A stretch of 64,000 bases of DNA, taken from assembly GCF_030622045.1 (NCBI RefSeq), contig NZ_CP130886.1, positions 868,001 through 932,000 of the forward strand, read 5' to 3'. Position numbers and translations under genes: made by a program. Of this stretch, positions 47,121-55,643 are shown piece after piece. Below the pieces are notes generated by a model, which saw nothing but the letters and a program-made list of their open reading frames with translations, made no database searches and was not told the origin of the DNA. This stretch comes from Planctellipticum variicoloris. GTDB lineage: Bacteria; Planctomycetota; Planctomycetia; Planctomycetales; Planctomycetaceae. Within the stretch, counting starts at the first letter, position 1. The number at the start of each line of letters is the position of its first letter.

Positions 47121-47658
47121 GTCGGGCTCGACGAGTCTGCCGCGATTCAGCCGGCTGCAGAGTCTCCGCGGTTTCTCCGGCCGCGAAGAACAGCTCTCGC
47201 ATCTTCTGTTCGCGAAACTCGAAAATCCGCGCGACGTCTCCCTTCACGGCCAGTGCATGCACGAGCGTTCCGCCAGGCACCGCATACTCCACCTCGTCCG
47301 TCATCAGCGTCCCCCCGTTCCGCTCGACGAATGAATGCCGATGCCGCCAGAGCCGATACGGCCCCTGAACCTGCTCGTCGACGAATTGCAGCGGCGGCTC
47401 CCAGCCGGTGATCTCGGTTCGCCAGCGAATGGGAAATCCGTGCAGGCGCAGCCGGTAATCGATCAGCGCCCCGACATGCATCGCAATGGGCGGCGGTGTT
47501 TCCACATGAAAATGCAACAAGGGCGGCGTGATCGCCTCCAGATTGAACGCGTCCGCGAAGAAGTCAAAAACGTCCTCGCGCCGTCGCGGAAGCCAGATCT
47601 CCGCCCGCAACAGAAATATTCCCGGAGTCACCGGATGTCGCCCCAGACTCACGGCCAT
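47107..47658 (-). CDS. SRPBCC family protein
   Basis: The 183-aa protein begins MAVSLGRHPVTPGIFLLRAE and has the START/SRPBCC pattern: LPRRREDVFDFFADAFNLEA, HVGALIDYRLRLHGFPIRWR, EPPLQFVDEQVQGPYRLWRH and a C-terminal helix. It resembles polyketide-cyclase/ligand-binding members used as cell division inhibitor SulA-like proteins in annotations. The ligand is unknown. ATG 47658 is the start that gives the typical length. The gene overlaps the convergent DUF493 gene by 14 nt. Confidence 0.88.
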   Translation of the reverse strand: MAVSLGRHPVTPGIFLLRAEIWLPRRREDVFDFFADAFNLEAITPPLLHFHVETPPPIAMHVGALIDYRLRLHGFPIRWRTEITGWEPPLQFVDEQVQGPYRLWRHRHSFVERNGGTLMTDEVEYAVPGGTLVHALAVKGDVARIFEFREQKMRELFFAAGETAETLQPAESRQTRRARLTSA

Positions 47659-47753
47659 CACGTCTCTCCCACAATTGGAATTTGAGGGAGTTATAGGCAG
47701 GAACGACGGGACGGCCACTCGCAGCAGTTGCCTGTCCGGCTCTCGACTCGCGT

Positions 47754-48524
47754 TTACTTCGCGTTCGCCTCGCGTTCCAGTTGCTCCCACTGCAACCGAC
47801 CAACTTGCCACATCCACGCCGGACCGTAACCGGCACGCGGCCCCCATGTGTTTGCGACCGCTGCTCGCAGATGCCGTCGGGCTTCTTCCGGATCGCCTTC
47901 GGCCGCGGCATTCAGGCCGATATACAGTTCCGCGTAGAACAGCCGCTTTTCTCGCTCGGCGTCATCCAGCTTCGCGGCGGCAATTCCGTCGAGGATCTGC
48001 CTGGGGGTGATTTCCCCGGCGAACAGTTTGTAGACCGCGGGGAACGGCTCGCGATCGTCTTTCTCGTACTTCAGCAGCTCCTTGCGGGCAGCATCTTTGC
48101 CATGTGCTTTATATTGGGACAGATACCGCCAGATCCCGTTCTCGCGGTCGACCTGGTCGAAGGCGTGGTACTTGCCGAACTGGGCCGCGGCGGACTCCGC
48201 CTTGCCGGCATAGTAGTACGCAATCCCCAGCCGCCAGTGAGAGGCATCCAGTTCCGGATCGAGCCGGACCATTTCTTCGTAGTCCTGCACAGCTCCGGCA
48301 AACTGGCCGAGAAAGAACCGGGCGTCCCCCCGGCGGGAGTAGGCGTCGCTCCCCTTCGCGTCGGCTGCGATCCGTTTCGTCATCGCATCGACAGTCTCCT
48401 GCCACCGCGCGACCTCTCTGGCCTTCTGGTCTGCAGAAATCGGCGCGTCCTCTGCGTCGACGGCCCCCAGCGCCAGCAGAGCAGCCAGAACTCCGCCATA
48501 TGCCGTCCCAAGTCGAATTCTCAT
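47754..48524 (-). CDS. exported tetratricopeptide-repeat protein
   Basis: The 256-aa protein has a signal peptide (residues about 1-22) and TPR-like helices: SDAYSRRGDARFFLGQFAGA, QDYEEMVRLDPELDASHWRL, GIAYYYAGKAESAAAQFGKY, and a later helical part LFYAELYIGLNAAAEGDPEE. It ends with a Trp-rich segment PAWMWQVGRLQWEQ. The form resembles NlpI-like exported TPR proteins, acting as a scaffold in the periplasm. No enzyme motif is present. It is preceded by the DUF420 gene on the opposite strand. Confidence 0.83.
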   Translation of the reverse strand: MRIRLGTAYGGVLAALLALGAVDAEDAPISADQKAREVARWQETVDAMTKRIAADAKGSDAYSRRGDARFFLGQFAGAVQDYEEMVRLDPELDASHWRLGIAYYYAGKAESAAAQFGKYHAFDQVDRENGIWRYLSQYKAHGKDAARKELLKYEKDDREPFPAVYKLFAGEITPRQILDGIAAAKLDDAEREKRLFYAELYIGLNAAAEGDPEEARRHLRAAVANTWGPRAGYGPAWMWQVGRLQWEQLEREANAK

Positions 48525-48707
48525 CCCGTCGTACTCCTCGGATCTGGCTTTCCGCGTTCAGCTTATCGCTTTCCGCTCTGAGCCATTCCGCCAGACTGAC
48601 ATTGACATCATGGCCCGCAATCTCCACAAAGCTCACCGGCGGAATGGGTTTGAGGCGCGACCGACTCCGCTCGCCAGGCCATTTCGACCATTGCTGGGAG
48701 GATGTTC

Positions 48708-49205
48708 GTGTTTCAGAACGGATTTCTGGGCTACAAAGCCTCATTCATGCTCGACTTCGTCGTCGTGGCCCTGGTCCTGATCGTCCCCATCCTGCTGTTC
48801 AGTCTCTATTCGGTCAAGGTGCGACGGCAGTTCTCGCGGCATAAGAACCTGCAGCTTCTCCTGGGAGTCGTGCTGCTGTTCGCCGTGGGGGCGTTTGAAT
48901 TCGACCTGCACTTCATTCAGGGAGGCTGGGAGAACGTCGTCGCCAAACACGAACCGCCGCTGACTCCCGAGCAGCTCGGCACCGTTCGCATGCTGCTCCG
49001 CGTTCACCTGATTTTCGCAATCAGCACGCCGTTTCTGTGGGCGACGACGATTTTCCTGGCGCTGCGGAGGTTCCCGAATCCGCCGACACCCGGCCCGCAC
49101 AGCGGTCTGCACAAGATCCTCGGCTGGCTGTCGACGGTGGATATTACGCTGACATCCGTGACGGGACTGATCTTCTACTGGTTCGCCTTCGTGACGAAGT
49201 GGTGA
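48708..49205 (+). CDS. DUF420 domain membrane protein
   Basis: The 165-aa integral membrane protein has four hydrophobic helices: about residues 10-34 (FMLDFVVVALVLIVPILLFS), 48-64 (LQLLLGVVLLFAVGAFEFD), 100-120 (VHLIFAISTPFLWATTIFLA) and 140-160. HKNLQ, HLIFAIS and GLHKILGWLS carry the conserved His residues of DUF420, a family related to cytochrome-oxidase assembly/YozB. GTG 48708 is preferred because GGGAGG lies 6 nt upstream; ATG 48702 directly abuts it. Its function is not known. Confidence 0.83.
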   Translation: MFQNGFLGYKASFMLDFVVVALVLIVPILLFSLYSVKVRRQFSRHKNLQLLLGVVLLFAVGAFEFDLHFIQGGWENVVAKHEPPLTPEQLGTVRMLLRVHLIFAISTPFLWATTIFLALRRFPNPPTPGPHSGLHKILGWLSTVDITLTSVTGLIFYWFAFVTKW

Positions 49206-49217
49206 GGTGTCACCGGT

Positions 49218-49766
49218 TCACGATGACGTCGGGTTGCTCGATATTTCTGGCGGTTCATTGGGAAAATCGTCCAGCATCAACTGCAGGAGATGGACATCCA
49301 GCAGTCGACCAAATTTTCGCCCCACTTGCTTGAGCGTGCCAACTCTCCTGAAGCCCATGCTTTCGTTGAGGTGCAGGCTTGCCAGGCTTTCTTCGGCCAC
49401 TCGGGCGATTACGGTATGAAAGCCCAGAGATTTCGCGGTTTGGAGGACCGCCTCCTTCAGCGAACGTCCGATTCCATGTCCACGATACCCGGTTCGGACG
49501 TAGGTCGTTGTTTCCACCGTGTCCACATAGGCTTGCCGCTCCGACCATCGACTGAGTGATGACCAGGCGACGACGGTCCCGTTCATGCACGCAACCAGGA
49601 CGGGATGCCGCTCATCGTGCTGCTCCATCCACGCGCGACGTTCCTTCAGATCCTTGGGTTCGGTATCGAATGTTGCAGTCAATGTTTCGATCGCCTCATT
49701 GTAAATCGCAGTAATCGCCTCCAGGTCGCTCAGTTCGGCGCGACGGATTTCCACATGACAAGTCAC
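49218..49766 (-). CDS. GNAT family N-acetyltransferase, phosphinothricin-acetyltransferase-like
   Basis: The 182-aa protein starts VEIRRAELSDLEAITAIYNE and follows the Pat/Bar type: ATFDTEPKDLKERRAWMEQH, YVDTVETTTYVRTGYRGHGI (acetyl-CoA-binding segment), GIGRSLKEAVLQTAKSLGFH, ARVAEESLASLHLNESMGF. It is cytoplasmic and probably acetylates a small amine. The exact substrate is not assignable. Downstream, the HGSNAT-like gene lies on the same strand upstream of it, with a 45-bp gap. Confidence 0.9.
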   Translation of the reverse strand: MTCHVEIRRAELSDLEAITAIYNEAIETLTATFDTEPKDLKERRAWMEQHDERHPVLVACMNGTVVAWSSLSRWSERQAYVDTVETTTYVRTGYRGHGIGRSLKEAVLQTAKSLGFHTVIARVAEESLASLHLNESMGFRRVGTLKQVGRKFGRLLDVHLLQLMLDDFPNEPPEISSNPTSS

Positions 49767-49811
49767 GATCCGGCTCCTGTCCCTGCATCCTGATTCTGGT
49801 TTCTTCCCAGT

Positions 49812-51044
49812 TCAAATCCTCACAAAAATCCGCTGCCGGTAGAGCCAGAACACGAACAGCCAGAAAACCAGCAGGACGCTGCAGGACTGCACGATCGGGG
49901 CATATTGCGATCCGACGAGGCCGTAGAGTTCGAACAGTCCCGTTCCGAAATGTCTGGTCAGCGTTTGGGACGTCCAGCCGCTGAGCGTCTGGCCCATCAC
50001 ATACAGCAAAATCGAATTGGCCCCCGCCACAATCAGCGGGTACCCCAGCCACTTCCAGCCCAGACCGTCCATGACCGCGTAGAACAGCGACAGCAGTAAC
50101 AGCGTCCAGCCGGCGCTGTAAAGGACCCAGCTCGGCGTCCAGATCCGCTTCACCACCGGGCAGACTCCGAGCACGCCGAGCCCCCAGCCTGCGCCCAGCA
50201 GCAGCAGGCCGCCGGCGATCAACACGCCGAGTACGCGCAGCCGGCCGGGCGTCGTGCGAATGATCTCGCCAGTCATCAGCCCGAGCAGCATCGTCACCAG
50301 CGACGGAATGAAGTTCAGCGTCGCGTAGCCTCCCTTGTTGAATTCGAACGGCTTGCCGTCCGGCTGCCGGAAGCGGTTCAGGAGCCAGACGTCGAAGTTC
50401 GCCGCCGGGTTGGTCCCCTTTTCCCAGTGCGCATTGAAGCCCGGCAGCCGCTGCCAGCCAGGTTCGACGCCGACCGTCGCCAGATTGAAGTCCGGAGGAG
50501 GCAGCGGCGTCATCGCAAACCAGCTCCAGTATCCGCAGAGGATCACGACGCTGACGATCACCTGGACCCAGCGCGGTCGATCCCAGAGGAGGAACAGGAA
50601 GAAGTATCCGAGGCCGATCTGCGTCAGGACATTGACGAAGGTGAAGTTGGTGCTTGACGTGCCGTTGGAGCTGAGCGCGATTCCGAGCAGGATCAGCACG
50701 ATGGAGCGGGCCCCCGCATGCAGCGCCATTCCGCCCCACGAGTGTCCCTGTTTCTTGCGTTTGGCGTAGGAGTACGCCATCGAGACGCCGACCATGAACA
50801 TGAACGACGGCTGGATCAGGTCCCAGAAGGAGCACCCGACCCACGGGACGTGCTCGAAGTAGAATGCCAGGCGCTGAAACTCGGCGCTCATCGTCAGCGG
50901 AAAGTTTCTGGCGGCCGCCGCGATGCCGAAGCCATTGGCGGCCAGGCAGATCATGACGAAACCGCGGTAGGCGTCGAGCGAGGCCAGGCGGTCGTCGGCG
51001 GGTTTACCGGCAGGCGCAGTCTTGGCGGCAGGGAGCGGCGGCAT
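49812..51044 (-). CDS. DUF5009/heparan-alpha-glucosaminide N-acetyltransferase-like membrane protein
   Basis: The 410-aa protein has about 10-11 hydrophobic helices. After a basic start it has LASLDAYRGFVMICLAANGF and FEHVPWVGCSFWDLIQPSFM, where the conserved His and Asp of this acyltransferase superfamily (related to NolX/OpgC/HGSNAT) are present, and later ANFDVWLLNRFRQPDGKPFE. This is the pattern seen in planctomycete DUF5009 proteins. It sits in the membrane and may transfer acyl groups to sugars or other acceptors. The substrate is not known. ATG 51044 has GGAGGT about 9 nt upstream, and a longer frame to 51185 is rejected. Confidence 0.88.
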   Translation of the reverse strand: MPPLPAAKTAPAGKPADDRLASLDAYRGFVMICLAANGFGIAAAARNFPLTMSAEFQRLAFYFEHVPWVGCSFWDLIQPSFMFMVGVSMAYSYAKRKKQGHSWGGMALHAGARSIVLILLGIALSSNGTSSTNFTFVNVLTQIGLGYFFLFLLWDRPRWVQVIVSVVILCGYWSWFAMTPLPPPDFNLATVGVEPGWQRLPGFNAHWEKGTNPAANFDVWLLNRFRQPDGKPFEFNKGGYATLNFIPSLVTMLLGLMTGEIIRTTPGRLRVLGVLIAGGLLLLGAGWGLGVLGVCPVVKRIWTPSWVLYSAGWTLLLLSLFYAVMDGLGWKWLGYPLIVAGANSILLYVMGQTLSGWTSQTLTRHFGTGLFELYGLVGSQYAPIVQSCSVLLVFWLFVFWLYRQRIFVRI

Positions 51045-51220
51045 CGGGCGGGACCTCCAGCGGGGGAAACCGGCAGAAGCCGGTATTGTGAGCTTGCGCA
51101 GGCTGGAGAAACAACGGGCAATCAGCTCCGGCGGCCAGTTTGCCTGCTGCAGTTGCGTGCGATGCGCACGGCGCGGGTGACACAAACTTTTCGGACTGGT
51201 CGGAACTGATCTGCAATCCG

Positions 51221-52141
51221 CTAGGCCGCGCCGCGCTCGGCGGCGGTTCCGCCGGTGTCGGCGATCGCCAGTTTCTGTTCCAGTTCATGGATTTCGGCCC
51301 GGAGCTGCCGCAGTTCCGCTTCCTTGAGATCCAGTGCGGTCCGGAGCTTCTCCAGGCGGCGGTTTGGCGGGCCGGCGATCAACCGCTGGATCGCCTCCAG
51401 CACCAGCAAAGCGCGCCAGCCGCGGGTCATCGCCCCTTTGAATCGGTAGGCCTTCGTCATCTGCTGCACGCGCAGCAGACTGCCCAGTCGGAGGGCACGG
51501 ACGAATGCCAGCAACGGTAATAGAATGATCGCCAGGTCGACCCAGTGTTGGCGGCAGTAGTCGAGCTTGCGGTCCGTCGCCGACACCATCACGAGGAATT
51601 CCAATGCGAAAGTCAGCCAGATCAGGCCCCAGGCGGCCTGCATGGCGGCGTGGAACTGGAGATTCCCGGCGATCTGGTTCGCAAACAGATGCTCGATGGC
51701 CAGCAGCGGCAGGACGAGCACCGACAGCAACAGGATCGGCAACCCGATCGCCGACTTCAAACGCTGCTCCAGAGCCCGTCCCGCCTGGACCCAGCCCCAG
51801 GCGGGGAGCCACAGTCGCTGTCCGGAAGCGACATCGCGGACTCCCAGCCTTAAGGGCGGGAGCAGGCAGCACCAGACGAACTGCCTCAATCGCGTCTGCC
51901 CGGCCTGCCAGCGAATCAGCAGCTCGGCCCAGTAGACCGGATAGATGATGCAGGAGCCGATGATGCAGCCCAGCAGAATGGCAGCGTACTCGCCCCGATC
52001 ATGTCCGTAGAAGTGCAACAGGCCGCCAAAGAGGACCAGCGAGGCCAGCGACAGTCCCCACATGGGGGCCGCAAACACTCGATCGAGCGGATCGATGTCC
52101 GGTCGTTCTGCTTCGGCGTTGGAAGGCGCGCTGGGTTGCAT
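51221..52141 (-). CDS. membrane protein with voltage-sensor-like S4 segment and C-terminal coiled coil
   Basis: The 306-aa protein has about six hydrophobic helices. Between residues about 185-245 are FALEFLVMVSATDRKLDYCR (S2-like Glu), HWVDLAIILLPLLAFVRALR (S3-like Asp) and a helix with regularly spaced Arg (VRALRLGSLLRVQQMTK), the pattern of a voltage-sensor S3-S4 pair. No K-channel selectivity filter (TVGYG) follows. The C-terminal 45 residues form a coiled coil (LEKLRTALDLKEAELRQLRAEIHELEQK). The frame starts at ATG 52141; a longer frame upstream to 52702 is Arg-rich and not credible. The function is unknown. Voltage sensing is an inference. Confidence 0.7.
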   Translation of the reverse strand: MQPSAPSNAEAERPDIDPLDRVFAAPMWGLSLASLVLFGGLLHFYGHDRGEYAAILLGCIIGSCIIYPVYWAELLIRWQAGQTRLRQFVWCCLLPPLRLGVRDVASGQRLWLPAWGWVQAGRALEQRLKSAIGLPILLLSVLVLPLLAIEHLFANQIAGNLQFHAAMQAAWGLIWLTFALEFLVMVSATDRKLDYCRQHWVDLAIILLPLLAFVRALRLGSLLRVQQMTKAYRFKGAMTRGWRALLVLEAIQRLIAGPPNRRLEKLRTALDLKEAELRQLRAEIHELEQKLAIADTGGTAAERGAA

Positions 52142-52230
52142 GGCGGTCCTTGTCCTCCTGGACCGCTGATTCTCCGGCAAAGCCCTGCTCGGGCTCAAGT
52201 CCATTTCCGGATCGCGAAGCGCACTGCGTC

Positions 52231-52635
52231 TCAGCAGATCGCCGAGTTCGGGGGATGGGGGTCGTTCTCGCAGACACCCTCGCGTGAAGCGGCCTGTTCG
52301 GAATCGCCGATCACGGGTTTCCGAATGTACTGCGCCAGGAGCGTCGGCAGGTCCCCGTTGCACAGTTCGTTGGCGGCCTTCTGCAGCCGTCGGTCGATGA
52401 GTCCTTCGCGATCCAGAATCGGCACGAAGACGTGGGGCCAGGTCCCTTCGCGGCGCACGACACAGGCCTTCTGTTCCAGGCGCTTCAGAAGTTTCTGCAC
52501 GGTGGCGAAGTCCGAGATCGTCTGCGCCGGGTAAATCGTTTCCGTCAACTCTCGCACGGTGGCTTCTTTGCGAGCCCAGAGCTCGCGCAAGATCGCCAGT
52601 TCCGCGGGGGTCACATCCTGAGTATTCCGGGGCAT
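52231..52635 (-). CDS. BlaI/MecI/CopY-family transcriptional repressor
   Basis: The 134-aa protein is a winged-helix regulator: MPRNTQDVTPAELAILRELW, ARKEATVRELTETIYPAQTI, ATVQKLLKRLEQKACVVRRE, and a C-terminal dimerisation half. BlaI repressors are usually paired with a BlaR1/MecR1-type M56 metallopeptidase that triggers cleavage. No such gene is next to it here. ATG 52635 is well supported. A perfect short palindrome upstream (52707-52717) is a candidate operator. The gene lies upstream of the voltage-sensor-like gene, with 89 bp between. Confidence 0.92.
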   Translation of the reverse strand: MPRNTQDVTPAELAILRELWARKEATVRELTETIYPAQTISDFATVQKLLKRLEQKACVVRREGTWPHVFVPILDREGLIDRRLQKAANELCNGDLPTLLAQYIRKPVIGDSEQAASREGVCENDPHPPNSAIC

Positions 52636-52706
52636 GTTGCTGCTCGGCTAATGCGCCTGCGAGGCAGGCTGACGCGTGGCAGGACATGCAAAGAGGATCC
52701 ACCCGC

Positions 52707-52717
52707 TGACAATGTCA
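52707..52717. promoter_or_regulatory. candidate BlaI-type operator palindrome
   Basis: TGACA-A-TGTCA is an exact inverted repeat with a 1-nt centre, 72 bp upstream of the BlaI-family start. It has the form of operators bound by BlaI/MecI/CopY-type repressors (core ACA-n-TGT). Autoregulation is an inference from position and form. Confidence 0.35.
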
Positions 52718-53039
52718 GGAATGGATAGCGTCCGGTGGTCATGGCTGGCATGATGGCAGGAGCGAACTGCCTCTTGCATCAACTTAAAGTAATGCCCGTA
52801 CGGGGTGCTGCAAAGCGCGGAAAGGTGATTTTCCTCACAGAAGCCGTGTCTTGCGCAAGAAGCGCAGCATTGAAATTCTATTGTGAGAACTGTTCGCTTT
52901 GTGCCGTGACAGCGACGGGCGGTTTTCTCCTTGTGATTCCCATTGTTCGAAAGTTTATGCCGTAGTCCTCCTCGTCTTCGACGTTGGAAACGCCGTGGCG
53001 TTTCGATCTGCAGACTTGACCAGGAAGCGAACCTTCTCA

Positions 53040-53324
53040 ATGTCTTCCGAGCATCCCCGATCACCGACCTGTCCGTCGCCGGTCGCGCGGTCCGGGCGAA
53101 CCTGGCGCCGCTGGTGTCTGTACCAGGCCGGCTGGTCCGCCTTCTACTTCCTGCTCTACGCGCTCTCAATCGGCCCCCTCTACTGGTACTGGTGGGAGGC
53201 CGCTTTCGCGGGCGGATCCGAATGGGTGTTCGTCTTTTACGGCCCGCTGGCGGTCCTGGCCGAGTTTTGCCCGCCGTTTCGAGACGTCATCAACGCCTAC
53301 ATCAACTGGTGGATTCTGTCCTGA
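53040..53324 (+). CDS. small aromatic-rich membrane protein of unknown function
   Basis: The 94-aa protein has a basic N-terminus with several Pro and Arg and two hydrophobic helices: AGWSAFYFLLYALSIGPLYW and WVFVFYGPLAVLAEFCPPF, with many Trp and Tyr near the ends (WYWWEAAFAGGSEW). It looks like a small integral membrane protein. No family is recognised. The frame is open further upstream but ATG 53040 is the likely start; the Shine-Dalgarno sequence is not strong. Confidence 0.5.
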   Translation: MSSEHPRSPTCPSPVARSGRTWRRWCLYQAGWSAFYFLLYALSIGPLYWYWWEAAFAGGSEWVFVFYGPLAVLAEFCPPFRDVINAYINWWILS

Positions 53325-53376
53325 GCGGGATCTCGCCAGCCGACGACACCTGAATCGGTCAGTGGAATGTTCTGGG

Positions 53377-55443
53377 TTATTTGGAGCCCCGTCGGCCCTT
53401 GCCCCCTTTGGCTTTCCGTCGCGCGGGCTTCGCATCGGCAAAGCCGGGCGACTCTTTGAGCTGAACCATCTGTCCAACCTGCTTCTTCAGTTCCAGAATC
53501 CGGTCCCGCAGTTTCGCGGCTCGTTCGAACTCCAGGTTCTCGGCGGCGGTCAACATTTCCGCTTCCAGTTCGCCGAGGTACTCTTGCGTCACAAACTGCG
53601 ACTCGTCGGCGGCTCCAGCGGCTTCCTGCACAATCCGCCGGGCTTCCACCTCTTCCTCGATTCCCCGGCGGATGGCCTTCTTGATCGTCTCGGGTGTAAT
53701 GCCATATTGCGCATTGTACGCAAGTTGCAGCGCCCGTCGGCGATTCGTCTCGTCGATCGCCCGCTGCATGCTCTGAGTCACGGAATCGGCATAAAGGATG
53801 ACTTCCGCATTGGCGTTTCGTGCCGAGCGGCCGATGGTCTGAATCAAGCTGGTTTCGCTGCGCAGGAAGCCTTCTTTGTCCGCGTCGAGAATGGCCACCA
53901 GCGAGACTTCCGGCAGGTCGAGTCCTTCCCGCAGGAGATTCACGCCGACCAGGACGTCGTGCTTCCCCTCGCGAAGCTGGCGGAGGACTTCGACGCGTTC
54001 AAAGGCATCGAGCTCCGAGTGAAGCCATGCGCAGCGAACGCCTTCCTCCTGGAAGTATTTCGTCAGATCTTCTGACAATCGCTTGGTCAGGGCGGTGATC
54101 AGGACGCGTTCCCCGCGGCCGGCGCGCAGCCGCACCTGCTCCAGCAGATGGGCCACCTGACCGCGGGCCGGATGAATGTGAATCAACGGATCGACCAGGC
54201 CGGTCGGTCGGATCACCTGCTCGACGATTTCGCCGCCGGTCTGTTCGAGCTCCCAGTCGCTGGGGGTTGCAGAGACCAGGATCGTCTGGTGGCGGCGCTG
54301 ATTCCACTCGTCGAACTTCAGAGGCCGGTTGTCGAGCGCGAGAGGGAGTCGGAAACCGTGTTCGACCAGCGTCGTCTTGCGGGCGTGGTCGCCGTTGAAC
54401 ATGGCCCGGATCTGCGGCACCGTCACATGGGATTCGTCGACAAACAGCAGGTAATCTTTCGGGAAAAAGTCGATCAGCGTGTAGGGCGGTTCGCCGGGCG
54501 CCCGTCCCGAGAGCGCCCGGCTGTAGTTTTCGATTCCCGGGCAGAAGCCTGCCTCCCGCAGGAGCTCCAGGTCGTGCCTTGTCCGCGCATTGAGCCGCTG
54601 CGCTTCCAGCAGCTTGCCTTCCCTCCGGAACTTCTCGAGCTGTTCGGCCAGTTCCCGTTCGATCTCTGCGCATGCCGCGGCGACGCGCTCTTCTGGCAGG
54701 ACATAGTGCTTGGCCGGGTAGATGTAGACTTCGTCGAGCTGTTTCACGTCTGCGCCGGTGACGCAATTGATGAGCGTCAGCTTCTCGATCTCGTCGCCCC
54801 ACAGCTCGATCCGGTAGGCGCACTCTTCGTAAGCCGGCCAGATTTCGACGACGTCGCCCCTGACGCGGAAGTTCGCCCGCTGGGGCGTTACGTCGTTTCG
54901 GCTGTAATGAATGTCGCAGAGCTTCCGCAACAGCTCGTCCCGGTCGATGCTTTCCCCGACCCGCAGGGGAATCATCATTTCCAGGTAGTCCTTGGGGGAC
55001 CCCAGGCCGTAGATGCAGCTCACGCTCGCGACGACGACGACATCGCGCCGACTGACCAGCGCGCTGGTGGCCAGCAATCGCAGCCGGTCGATCTCTTCGT
55101 TGATCGAGGAGTCCTTTTCAATGTAGATATCCCGCTGCGGGATGTACGCCTCCGGCTGGTAGTAGTCGTAGTAACTCACGAAGTACGAAACCGCGTTGTG
55201 CGGAAAAAACTCGCGGAACTCGGCGTAAAGCTGCGCCGCCAGCGTCTTGTTGTGTGAGAGCACCAGCGCTGGCCGCTGGAGCTGCTGGATCACGTTCGCC
55301 ATCGTGAACGTTTTTCCGGAGCCGGTCACGCCCAGCAGGACCTGGTCGCGCTTGCCTTCGCGCAAACCGCGCACGAGGGCCTGAATGGCCTTGGGCTGGT
55401 CGCCCGCGGGGGCGTAGGGGCTGGCGAGCTGAAATTCCGGCAT
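53377..55443 (-). CDS. uvrB: excinuclease ABC subunit UvrB
   Basis: UvrB is the helicase-like damage-verification subunit of nucleotide excision repair. The 688-aa protein has the N-terminal [15 protein letters not shown], Walker [18 protein letters not shown], the beta-hairpin [15 protein letters not shown], the helicase motifs ([53 protein letters not shown]), and the C-terminal UVR domain [20 protein letters not shown] that binds UvrC. The C-terminus ends in a Lys/Arg-rich tail. The length matches the family (about 670 aa). uvrA and uvrC are not nearby. It is convergent with the small membrane protein. Confidence 0.98.
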   Translation of the reverse strand: MPEFQLASPYAPAGDQPKAIQALVRGLREGKRDQVLLGVTGSGKTFTMANVIQQLQRPALVLSHNKTLAAQLYAEFREFFPHNAVSYFVSYYDYYQPEAYIPQRDIYIEKDSSINEEIDRLRLLATSALVSRRDVVVVASVSCIYGLGSPKDYLEMMIPLRVGESIDRDELLRKLCDIHYSRNDVTPQRANFRVRGDVVEIWPAYEECAYRIELWGDEIEKLTLINCVTGADVKQLDEVYIYPAKHYVLPEERVAAACAEIERELAEQLEKFRREGKLLEAQRLNARTRHDLELLREAGFCPGIENYSRALSGRAPGEPPYTLIDFFPKDYLLFVDESHVTVPQIRAMFNGDHARKTTLVEHGFRLPLALDNRPLKFDEWNQRRHQTILVSATPSDWELEQTGGEIVEQVIRPTGLVDPLIHIHPARGQVAHLLEQVRLRAGRGERVLITALTKRLSEDLTKYFQEEGVRCAWLHSELDAFERVEVLRQLREGKHDVLVGVNLLREGLDLPEVSLVAILDADKEGFLRSETSLIQTIGRSARNANAEVILYADSVTQSMQRAIDETNRRRALQLAYNAQYGITPETIKKAIRRGIEEEVEARRIVQEAAGAADESQFVTQEYLGELEAEMLTAAENLEFERAAKLRDRILELKKQVGQMVQLKESPGFADAKPARRKAKGGKGRRGSK

Positions 55444-55643
55444 AGTTCACCTGGGGTTCGGCCGTTCCGAAGAATCCTCAGAATTCTATCGAGTTCGATC
55501 CGGACGCACCGGTGAACTGACACGATCTCGTTCATCGCTCCAGGATTTCCCGCCGCGTCGGGCTGACACCAGTTCCCGCGGTCTGCATGATGGATGGCGA
55601 CGGCGATGCTTGCCGTCCACTTTCCGACTGACAGGACACCCGG

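Noticed and set aside
52735-52965. Possible small plus-strand ORF with CENCSLC upstream of the aromatic membrane-protein gene
   Set aside because: It lies in the gap that should hold the BlaI promoter, has no Shine-Dalgarno sequence, and shows no domain besides a chance cysteine pair.
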